This document shows, piece after piece, positions 1 to 6,082 of a DNA stretch of 64,000 bases. The DNA lies in the NCBI GenBank assembly GCA_044464225.1, contig JBIQLN010000006.1, positions 1 to 64,000 of the forward strand. Direction: 5' to 3'. The notes under the pieces are model-generated. The model saw nothing but the letters and a program-made list of their open reading frames with translations, did not search any database and was not told the origin of the DNA. The translations under genes and the position numbers were made by a program. Position 1 is the first letter of the stretch; each line of letters begins with the position of its first letter. Origin of the DNA: 66-474 sp044464225. GTDB lineage: Bacteria > Pseudomonadota > Gammaproteobacteria > Xanthomonadales > Rhodanobacteraceae.

Positions 1-68
1 GAAAGGTTAGTTCAAGGTGTCCACTAAACTGTAGGAACTATCGCGTCCGCTGGAATGAATTGTTAGGT
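1..68 (-). other. attC recombination site, truncated by the window edge
   Basis: The core GTTAGGT lies at 62-68. The flanking AATTCATTCCAGCGGACGCG on the minus strand matches the usual start of a Xanthomonad-type attC. The other half should lie to the left of base 1. The stop codon of the neighbouring cassette gene falls in the core. Confidence 0.5.
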
Positions 69-398
69 GTACAGCCATGCCAACACCGCACCAACCTGGA
101 TGGTAGCCGCCAGCGCAACGACACCGAGACAACCGCTGCGACCTGCCGATGCGCTCCGCATCTCGCGAGGCGGCTGCGGGCGGGACTGGAGCCAAAGGCG
201 ATGGCACTCGTTGCAGAACAACTTTGCACTGCCATTGCGCCACGCCTCCTCGGTGCGATGGTTGTGACGCGTGGTCTTGCGACAACGGCCGCATGTAAAG
301 GTGGGCGATGGCGGCCTACGCTTGGGCCATAGCAGCGCGACAAGGCCTGCTACCACAACGCCTGCAACAATAACCCCTACGGCAAGCTCCGGTTGCAC
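63..398 (-). CDS. Cassette-encoded small membrane protein with a zinc-ribbon-like CxxC pair
   Basis: This protein of about 111 residues is not recognised as a known family. An N-terminal hydrophobic segment (about residues 4-23) is followed by a basic turn. Next comes a cytoplasmic-looking stretch with two cysteine pairs, CGRC and CNEC, about 30 residues apart, which is the layout of a zinc ribbon. A second hydrophobic segment ends the protein, so it is probably a two-pass inner-membrane protein with a metal-binding loop. I chose the GTG at 398 because AGGGGAGG stands just upstream of it; a GTG at 416 is also open. The TAA stop lies in the attC core. Function unknown; expression is probably driven from the integron promoter. 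Confidence 0.6.
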   Translation of the reverse strand: MQPELAVGVIVAGVVVAGLVALLWPKRRPPSPTFTCGRCRKTTRHNHRTEEAWRNGSAKLFCNECHRLWLQSRPQPPREMRSASAGRSGCLGVVALAATIQVGAVLAWLYT

Positions 399-413
399 TA
401 TGCCTCCCCTGTA

Positions 414-503
414 CACCTAACGCTTGAGGTAAGCGGCGCCGGTCGCGGACTTCCTGAAACCGAAAGCGGCGGACCGGCGTCCGCCTTGACCGAATAGTTA
501 GAA
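414..503 (-). other. attC recombination site
   Basis: The outer cores are CCTAAC at 416-421 and GTTAGAA at 497-503. Between them imperfect inverted arms (GCTTGAGGTAAGCGGC... and ...GTCCGCCTTGACCGAATA) fold on each other around a central spacer. The length of about 90 bp and the TTGA/GAATAGTTAG pattern match Xanthomonad-type attC sites. Confidence 0.75.
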
Positions 504-511
504 GGCAGCCA

Positions 512-769
512 ATGACCAAGACCTGCGTTTACGACAACCCGGCGACGATGGCACGTGAATACTACGAGGACGGGAAACTGCTTTGCGCGTACACCGCCAA
601 TCTGTTGCTGCTGAAGGAAGCGCAACAAATAGGCGCAACCAATGTTCTCGGCGCCGGAGATTGGAAACCTGGGCAAAAGATCGGCGACCCTGCCGCACTG
701 CCTGCTAACGCTGGAGTTAAGCGGCGGCGAAGCCGTCCGCTTGGACGAATGGTTAGGGCTCACCGGTGA
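512..769 (+). CDS. Possible inverted cassette gene, hypothetical protein
   Basis: This ORF of 85 codons opens 8 bp after the attC core. A GAAGG ribosome-binding site (501-505) lies six bases before the ATG. The first 68 or so residues have a normal soluble composition, with Asp, Glu, Tyr and Lys spread evenly. The last 17 residues are translated attC sequence (703-758) and are very basic. The gene runs opposite to the other two cassettes. A leftward ORF at 498-698 also ends in the attC core, but its Arg/Ser/Trp-rich product looks like an antisense shadow. Function unknown. It could be an inverted cassette gene or a cassette with no gene. Confidence 0.4.
   Translation: MTKTCVYDNPATMAREYYEDGKLLCAYTANLLLLKEAQQIGATNVLGAGDWKPGQKIGDPAALPANAGVKRRRSRPLGRMVRAHR
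703..758 (-). other. attC recombination site (short form)
   Basis: The cores are GCTAAC (704-709) and GTTAGGG (752-758). The arms GCTGGAGTTAAGCGGC and GCCGTCCGCTTGGACGAAT pair almost completely. The 56 bp length is typical of the short Xanthomonad attC. Confidence 0.8.
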
Positions 770-1187
770 AGCCCAGCAAGTGCCCAACGTTCTTCTTGAA
801 CGTAACCTGGGGATCTGGCTCACCCTCAAAGCCCATATAGTGGTGGTAGCACTGAACGTCGATCTCTCGACGATATGCCGAGCGATAAGTGAGCCAGGCA
901 CGATCATAAGCGCGGCGCTGCCAAGGGCGCACGTAAGGCCGGTACTGCGCCACAGCTGCCTGCATAGAGGGAAAGGCTGCCCGCAACTCACGCTCGGGGT
1001 TCTCGGGCCACTTGGCCGGAAGCGGGTAGAGACCAGTCAGGGCGTTCGTAACCGCCGCACGGAACTGGTCACCAGCTGTAGCACGCCGCGACTTGTAGTT
1101 GTTCCGATAGGCGATGTAGCCGACTAACGCAGCCAGCATGATCGGCGCTGCTGCTATCCAAGGATTTTCCAGCAGCGAGTCAAGCAT
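753..1187 (-). CDS. First integron cassette gene, membrane-anchored hypothetical protein
   Basis: This 144-residue protein belongs to no family I recognise. Residues 8-25 form one hydrophobic segment preceded by few charges, so the protein is probably anchored at its N-terminus. The rest is soluble and rich in Tyr, Trp and Arg; one part (residues 75-120) has repeated Tyr/Arg/Trp clusters such as YRPYVRPWQRR. The ATG at 1187 lies 7 bases from the attI core, and the TAA stop is inside the attC core, so the gene fills its cassette. As first cassette it should be the best expressed from the integron promoter. Longer upstream starts would run through attI and are unlikely. Confidence 0.65.
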   Translation of the reverse strand: MLDSLLENPWIAAAPIMLAALVGYIAYRNNYKSRRATAGDQFRAAVTNALTGLYPLPAKWPENPERELRAAFPSMQAAVAQYRPYVRPWQRRAYDRAWLTYRSAYRREIDVQCYHHYMGFEGEPDPQVTFKKNVGHLLGFTGEP

Positions 1188-1194
1188 CCTGTGA

Positions 1195-1260
1195 GCCCTA
1201 ACGCCAATTCTGCCCCACCTTGGGGCGTCTGCCCCGAGTATCGCGCACGGCGCTTTGCGC
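1195..1260 (-). other. attI recombination site
   Basis: GCCCTAAC at 1195-1202 reads GTTAGGGC on the minus strand, the GTTRRRY crossover motif. It joins the first cassette to integrase-proximal DNA. To its right lies a short CCCC-ACCTT-GGGG hairpin (1213-1225). The outer limit of attI cannot be seen from sequence alone. Confidence 0.65.
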
Positions 1261-1265
1261 GGCAA
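1237..1265 (-). promoter_or_regulatory. Candidate cassette promoter Pc
   Basis: On the minus strand TTGCCG (1265-1260) is followed after exactly 17 bp by GATACT (1242-1237). Transcription from here would run through attI into the cassettes, which is where integron Pc promoters sit. The hexamers are only moderate matches. Confidence 0.35.
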
Positions 1266-1360
1266 TCGGAAAAATCCTACACCAAGACAGCCGCTTGGCC
1301 GCTGGAAGGCACGAGCGACCGCGGGCAAGCTGGCCCTGTTATTGGTCACGGTGGGGCGAT

Positions 1361-2365
1361 ATGGAATTCGCAGGGCGAAGCACCCGCGTAATGCGGAGTC
1401 CACGGCAGGCGCCGCGCCTGCTGGAGCAGGTACGGGACCGCCTGCGCGTCAAGCATTACAGCCTACGCACAGAGCAGGCGTACGTGGGCTGGATTCGCCG
1501 CTTCATCCTCGCCAACGGCAAGCGTCATCCGCGCGAAATGGGTGGCGCGGAGGTCGAGGCTTTCCTGACCAGGCTCGCAACGCAACGCGATGTGGCGGCG
1601 GGCACGCAGAATCAGGCTTTGGCGGCGTTGCTGTTCCTGTATCGCGAGGTGTTGCGACAGGACTTGCCCTGGATGAACGGCGTGGTGCGGGCGAAGCGGC
1701 CGCGCCGCCTGCCGGTAGTGCTGACGCGCGATGAAGTGAACCGGCTGCTGGCGCAAATGCAAGGGCGCGATTGGTTGATGGCGGCCCTCTTGTACGGTAC
1801 CGGCATGCGCCTGATGGAATGTCTTCGGTTGCGCGTCAAGGACGTGGATTTCACACGCCACGACATCGTCGTCCGGGAAGGCAAGGGCGACAAGGATCGA
1901 CACGTCCCGCTGCCGCAAAAACTGGCAATGGCACTGCGCGACCAGATGGCGAGCGCGCGACTGCTGCACCGTAGCGATCTTGCTGCGGGCCACGGCGCGG
2001 TCTGGTTGCCGCACGCGCTGGTACGCAAGTACCCCAATGCCGCCCGCGACTGGGGTTGGCAGTATGTGTTCCCGGCTTCGCAGCGATCGCGCGATCCACG
2101 CTCGGGCGCGACACGCAGGCACCACCTCGACGAAAAAGTCCTGCAACGCGCCATCCAGTGCGCCCGCGCCGCCGCCGAAATCCACAAACCCGTGACATGC
2201 CACACGTTGCGGCACTCGTTCGCCACGCATCTGCTGGAAGCGGGCCACGACATTCGCACGATCCAGGAACTGCTCGGCCACAAGGATGTTGCAACCACGC
2301 AGATCTACACGCACGTGCTGAACCGCGGCGGGCGCGGGGTATTGAGTCCGCTGGACAGGAGTTGA
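1361..2365 (+). CDS. intI: Integron integrase IntI (tyrosine recombinase)
   Basis: This 334-residue site-specific recombinase inserts and excises gene cassettes at attI and attC. An N-terminal SAM-like DNA-binding domain (about residues 15-95, with the family pattern LRVKHYSLRTEQAYVGWI) precedes the catalytic domain. The active-site set is visible: Arg in GTGMRLMECLRLR, His and Arg in CHTLRHSFATHLLEAG, His in LGHKD, and the nucleophilic Tyr in TTQIYTH. The insertion ending in HLDEKVLQRAI is the extra patch that separates IntI from XerC/D-type enzymes. I chose the ATG at 1361 because GGTGGGG stands six bases upstream; an ATG at 1391 is possible. The length fits the family, so the enzyme looks active. 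Confidence 0.93.
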   Translation: MEFAGRSTRVMRSPRQAPRLLEQVRDRLRVKHYSLRTEQAYVGWIRRFILANGKRHPREMGGAEVEAFLTRLATQRDVAAGTQNQALAALLFLYREVLRQDLPWMNGVVRAKRPRRLPVVLTRDEVNRLLAQMQGRDWLMAALLYGTGMRLMECLRLRVKDVDFTRHDIVVREGKGDKDRHVPLPQKLAMALRDQMASARLLHRSDLAAGHGAVWLPHALVRKYPNAARDWGWQYVFPASQRSRDPRSGATRRHHLDEKVLQRAIQCARAAAEIHKPVTCHTLRHSFATHLLEAGHDIRTIQELLGHKDVATTQIYTHVLNRGGRGVLSPLDRS

Positions 2366-2372
2366 ACCGGCT

Positions 2373-4250
2373 TCAGGCGGCGCGCGGATCGCGCTGCCGA
2401 TGCAAGTGCACCAGCAGCAATGAAATCGCCGCGGGCGTGACGCCGCTGATGCGGCGCGCCTGTCCCAGCGTGGCCGGTTGCACGCGTTTCAATTTGGCCG
2501 ACACTTCCGCGGACAGTCCACGCACCCGGTCGTAGTCGAAACCTTCCGGTATCGGCGTCGATTCGTGGCGGCGCTGGCGTTCGATCTCGTCGCGCTGGCG
2601 ATCGAGGTAGCCGGCGTACTTCGCCTGCACTTCCACTTGCGCGGCGACATCTTCGCGCATCACGGCGGGGCCGAATCCCGCGACCGACATCAGCGCCGCA
2701 TAGTCGAGTTCGGGGCGCCGCAGGAGATCCAGGCCATTGGCTTCGTGCGCAAGCGTGATGCCTCTCTGCGATTGCAATGCCGTGCCGAGTGCATTGGCGG
2801 GCGTGGCCCACAATGTCTCCAGGCGCGCGGTTTCGCGTTCGACCGCATCGCGCTTCGCGCGCATCGCGTCGAAGCGTTGCTGCGGTACCACGCTGAGTTC
2901 GAAACCTTTTTCGGTGAGGCGCAGGTCGGCGTTGTCCTCGCGCAAATGCAACCGGTATTCGGCGCGCGAGGTGAACATCCGGTACGGCTCGATGGTGCCG
3001 TTGGTGGTGAGGTCGTCGATCAGCACGCCGGTGTAGGCCTCGTCGCGGCGCGGCCACCAGGGTTGTTCGTTGCGCGAGGCGCGCGCGGCGTTGAGGCCCG
3101 CCACCAAACCTTGCGCCGCGGCTTCCTCGTAGCCGGTGGTGCCGTTGATCTGGCCCGCGAAGTACAAGCCGGCGATGGCCTTGGTTTCCAGCCACGGCTG
3201 CAGGCCGCGCGGATCGAAATAGTCGTACTCGATCGCATAACCGGGCCGCGTGATGTGCGCGCGCTCGAAACCCGGGATCGAATGCACCAGTTCCACCTGC
3301 ACGTCGAACGGCAGTGAAGTCGAGATGCCGTTCGGATAGATCTCGATTGCGTCCAGCCCTTCCGGCTCGATGAAGATCTGGTGCGAGGCCTTGTCGGCAA
3401 AACGCACGACCTTGTCTTCGATGGACGGGCAATAGCGCGGACCGGTGCCTTCGATCTTGCCGGTGTAGAGCGGAGAGCGATCGAGTCCCGCGCGGATGAT
3501 TTCGTGGGTACGTTCGCGGGTATGCGTGATCCAGCACGGCACCTGGCGCGGATGATCGTCGCGCGAGCCGAGGTACGAGAACACCGGCAGCGGATCATCG
3601 CCGCGCTGTTCCTCGAACACCGAGTAGTCCAGCGTGCGCGCGTCGATGCGTGGCGGCGTGCCGGTCTTCAGGCGGTCGGCGCCGAGCGGCAATTCACGCA
3701 GGCGCCTCGCCAGCGTGGTCGCGGGCGGATCGCCCGCGCGACCGCCGGCGTGGTTTTCAAGCCCGATGTGGATCTTGCCGGCGAGGAACGTGCCGACCGT
3801 CAGCACCACGTGCGGGGCGTGGATCGTCAAGCCCATCTGCGTGACGACGCCGGCGACGCGGCCGTGCTCGATCACGAGATCGTCGACCGATTGCTGGAAG
3901 ATCTCGAGGTTGGGCTGCCGTTCGACGATGTGCCGGATTGCGGCCTTGTACAACGCGCGATCGGCCTGGCAGCGCGTTGCACGCACCGCGGGACCCTTCG
4001 ACGCATTCAAGGTGCGCCACTGGATGCCGGCGAGATCCGCCGCGTGTGCCATCGCACCGCCCAACGCATCGATCTCCTTCACCAGGTGTCCCTTGCCGAT
4101 CCCGCCGATCGCGGGATTGCAACTCATCTGGCCGATGGTTTCGATGTTGTGGGTGAGCAGCAGCGTGCGCGCGCCGCAGCGCGCCGATGCCAGTGCGGCT
4201 TCGGTGCCCGCATGCCCACCGCCCACAACGATCACGTCATAACTGGTCAT
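2373..4250 (-). CDS. mnmG: tRNA uridine 5-carboxymethylaminomethyl modification enzyme MnmG (GidA)
   Basis: MnmG is the FAD-binding partner of MnmE. Together they install the carboxymethylaminomethyl group on wobble uridine 34 of several tRNAs, in the cytoplasm. The N-terminus carries the dinucleotide-binding loop VVGGGHAGTEAA (residues 7-18). The family blocks GQMSCNPAIGGIGKGHL and GLYFAGQINGTTGYEEAAAQG follow. The C-terminus holds the helical region that binds MnmE and tRNA. At 625 residues it has the normal full length. It is convergent with intI, with 7 bp between the stops. No mnmE or rsmG lies beside it in this window. Confidence 0.97.
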   Translation of the reverse strand: MTSYDVIVVGGGHAGTEAALASARCGARTLLLTHNIETIGQMSCNPAIGGIGKGHLVKEIDALGGAMAHAADLAGIQWRTLNASKGPAVRATRCQADRALYKAAIRHIVERQPNLEIFQQSVDDLVIEHGRVAGVVTQMGLTIHAPHVVLTVGTFLAGKIHIGLENHAGGRAGDPPATTLARRLRELPLGADRLKTGTPPRIDARTLDYSVFEEQRGDDPLPVFSYLGSRDDHPRQVPCWITHTRERTHEIIRAGLDRSPLYTGKIEGTGPRYCPSIEDKVVRFADKASHQIFIEPEGLDAIEIYPNGISTSLPFDVQVELVHSIPGFERAHITRPGYAIEYDYFDPRGLQPWLETKAIAGLYFAGQINGTTGYEEAAAQGLVAGLNAARASRNEQPWWPRRDEAYTGVLIDDLTTNGTIEPYRMFTSRAEYRLHLREDNADLRLTEKGFELSVVPQQRFDAMRAKRDAVERETARLETLWATPANALGTALQSQRGITLAHEANGLDLLRRPELDYAALMSVAGFGPAVMREDVAAQVEVQAKYAGYLDRQRDEIERQRRHESTPIPEGFDYDRVRGLSAEVSAKLKRVQPATLGQARRISGVTPAAISLLLVHLHRQRDPRAA

Positions 4251-4760
4251 ACGCTGTCACTTGTTTCCAATTGCAACGCGCGCTGTGCCGCTTCGAGCGG
4301 CGCGAATGTGAATTCCCGTTTGCAATTGTCCCCGCGAATGGTTGCAAAACGTTACCGCGCGCGTGCAGCGCGCACGTAATCCCTTGCCTACCCGGCAACG
4401 TCACAATCTCTTGCAAATTCCGACTGCGAATCCCGATGGATTGGCATGCGCCGTGCACCAACACTGTGCGCTCCCGCCGATGCAGTCGCCCACGCGACAG
4501 GGACCGGGTACAGGGACCGGTCTTGCATCGGCGGGAAGCACCACGGATTGGTGCGAAAAGGAACTGGCGCCCGGCGGTCATCAGGAACAGGGGGAATCCA
4601 GAGTAACCGAGTTCCGGGCGCCAGATTCACGAAAACCATCGGGCGTCGAAGTGGCGGATCAATTCGCAACTGCCCCTTCGGCGAAGAGTATCAGCGGCTG
4701 TGGATGAACGCCACTTGAAGCATTCAGGTTAAGGCGGGCCTTCACGAAAAGACTTCAGGA
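4251..4760. other. Intergenic region with two long perfect hairpins, candidate structured RNA
   Basis: About 510 bases without a convincing gene. It holds two perfect inverted repeats: TCCCGCCGATGCA (4472-4484) with 4524-4536, and CTGGCGCCCGG (4564-4574) with 4614-4624. Both enclose exactly 39 bases. Smaller stems lie inside and between them (GTCGC-CCAC-GCGAC; CACC-ACGGATT-GGTG at 4541-4555). GGA motifs are frequent in the loops, including the direct repeat ACAGGGACCGG. Such a layout could be a small RNA, possibly one that binds an RsmA/CsrA-type protein, but I see neither a clear promoter nor a terminator. Confidence 0.3.
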
Positions 4761-4767
4761 GCATGTG

Positions 4768-4962
4768 ATGAACTACGTCGCAATGACCAATGAAGAGTGG
4801 CAAGAGGTGTATCGGCACCACGACGAACTGGTCCAGATGGCCCAGCTCGAACTGGGGACCGAGGAAATCCGCGAGGCGCCTCCCGCGGGGGCCCAACCCC
4901 GGGCCATGAAGCCGGTGGAACTGCAATTGCGCGAACTGGACAGTGCCAACATCCAGCACTGA
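4768..4962 (+). CDS. Small acidic hypothetical protein
   Basis: A 64-residue soluble protein of unknown function. The start is well supported: AGGAG (4757-4761) lies six bases before the ATG at 4768. It has no membrane segment or cysteine motif. The N-terminal half is acidic and probably helical (MTNEEWQEVYRHHDELVQMA), and a Pro/Ala linker leads to a second charged helix. A strong terminator follows 31 bases after the stop, so it is a complete single-gene unit. It may be the gene served by the structured region upstream. Confidence 0.6.
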   Translation: MNYVAMTNEEWQEVYRHHDELVQMAQLELGTEEIREAPPAGAQPRAMKPVELQLRELDSANIQH

Positions 4963-4993
4963 ATCGGCACCGTCCGGTTCCATCGTTTGGGGG

Positions 4994-5024
4994 AAAGGGG
5001 GAGCGCCATGCGCTCCCCCTTTTT
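4994..5024 (+). terminator. Rho-independent terminator
   Basis: AAAGGGGGAGCG (4994-5005) pairs with CGCTCCCCCTTT (5011-5022) around a five-base loop, and a run of five T follows. It ends the small gene upstream. Because the A/T ends pair, it may also work weakly for the convergent lipoprotein gene. Confidence 0.85.
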
Positions 5025-5035
5025 ACATGGGTGGA

Positions 5036-6001
5036 TCAGGGGATCTCGACCTTGGTGGACTTCCCGTGGCGGGAAGGTGCCGGGCGAACGGGGGCCGCCG
5101 CCGGTGCCGGACGCGAAACCGCGGGCGCCGGGCGCGAAACCGGGACGCGTGCCTGGAAATCGGGCCGGGCCGGCATTGCGACGGGCCGACGATTGGCGAA
5201 TTCCGGTTCCGGCAGGACGCGCGGGGCCGGGCGCGAAACCATCGGCATGGGCGCCCGGAAGTCGGGGCGGGCAGGCGTGGCCAGGGGCCGCCGGTTGGCG
5301 AATCCGCTTTCGGCCGCTGGCCGCGGCGTGGCTACCGTGGGGGCCGGGATTCGATTGAGCGTCCGGCGTTCCATGCGATCGGCAGGCGCATGCACGACAT
5401 CACGTGCAAACCCCGCCGAGGGCAGCACCCGTCGGTTGCCCCAGCGTTCCATGGACCGCGCCGGCCCGCGACCGGGCGGATCCGTGCTGCGCGAGCTCGC
5501 CGGCACGGGTGGATGATCGGGGGTCAGCACTGGGCGCGGAGAGCCGGAGGCCACCGAATCGGGCTTGTCGTGGTGGTGGTGCCCCCGCCCGTGATGACCG
5601 CAACGCCACCGGCCGCAACCCCAACCCGTGGAGTACCAGGGTCCCCAATAACCCGGGAAATTCCATACGCTCGAAATCCCCGGATTGAAGGTGAACGACG
5701 GCCAGTATCCGTAACCTCCATGGACGCCGCCGTACCAACCGTAAGGATCCGAATACGGGCTGGTACCGTTGTAGTAGCCGTACCCGCTGGTGCCCGGGTA
5801 GTAGGGACCGGTGCCGTAATAGTCGTAATAACCCTGGCCCGAATACGGCCCGTCACTGGTGTAGTAACCGCCGCGGCCCGCCACGTCCGGTTGCACGAAG
5901 GCGTAACCGGTGGCGCAGCCCGCCAGCACCAGTGCGCCGGCGCCCAGCACCGCGGCACGCGCAAGCCGGCGCCATGCCGTCGATGAAAATGTTGCGCGCA
6001 T
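5036..6001 (-). CDS. Gly/Tyr-rich lipoprotein with C-terminal Pro/Arg repeats
   Basis: A predicted lipoprotein of 321 residues, not recognised as a named family. A signal peptide ends in the lipobox LAGC (Cys at about 29), so the mature protein should be lipid-anchored. Residues 35-130 are very rich in Gly, Tyr, Ser and Trp with many GYY/YGYY units. A short Cys/His stretch follows (CGRWRCGHHGRGHHHH). The C-terminal half is disordered-looking, rich in Pro, Arg and Ala, and contains two copies of a roughly 33-residue unit built on FANRRP...ARPDF...VSRPAP. The His-rich patch could bind metal. The composition suggests a cell-envelope or matrix protein; the real role is unknown. Confidence 0.65.
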   Translation of the reverse strand: MRATFSSTAWRRLARAAVLGAGALVLAGCATGYAFVQPDVAGRGGYYTSDGPYSGQGYYDYYGTGPYYPGTSGYGYYNGTSPYSDPYGWYGGVHGGYGYWPSFTFNPGISSVWNFPGYWGPWYSTGWGCGRWRCGHHGRGHHHHDKPDSVASGSPRPVLTPDHPPVPASSRSTDPPGRGPARSMERWGNRRVLPSAGFARDVVHAPADRMERRTLNRIPAPTVATPRPAAESGFANRRPLATPARPDFRAPMPMVSRPAPRVLPEPEFANRRPVAMPARPDFQARVPVSRPAPAVSRPAPAAAPVRPAPSRHGKSTKVEIP

Positions 6002-6082
6002 GGTGCACCTCCGGGTTCAGCGGGATTTCTGTACCCGATGGTACGCCTTTATGGCGTGGCCATGGTGAACGGCGGCGGCCAT

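Larger units (their letters stand above)
1..2365. mobile_element. Chromosomal integron, attI-proximal end (intI, attI, three cassettes)
   Basis: The integrase gene reads rightward. To its left lie an attI-like site, then three short cassettes, each closed by an attC-like site. Read leftward the order is attI, cassette gene (1187 to 753), attC (758-703), cassette (702-504), attC (503-414), cassette gene (398 to 63), attC (68 to beyond the window edge). The array therefore continues outside the window. In all three cassettes a leftward ORF ends with its TAA inside the attC R'' box, as is common in integrons. The integrase gene ends 7 bp from the convergent mnmG, so the platform is fixed next to a core gene. 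Confidence 0.8.

Noticed and set aside
498..698. Leftward ORF in the middle integron cassette
   Set aside because: It ends in the attC core like the other cassette genes, but it is Arg/Ser/Trp-rich with a weak start. The rightward ORF looks more like a protein. Not fully excluded.
4430..4640. RNase P RNA, SRP RNA or tmRNA in the structured gap
   Set aside because: None of their hallmark sequences was found, for example the GGTCAGGTCCGGAAGGAAGC core of SRP RNA.
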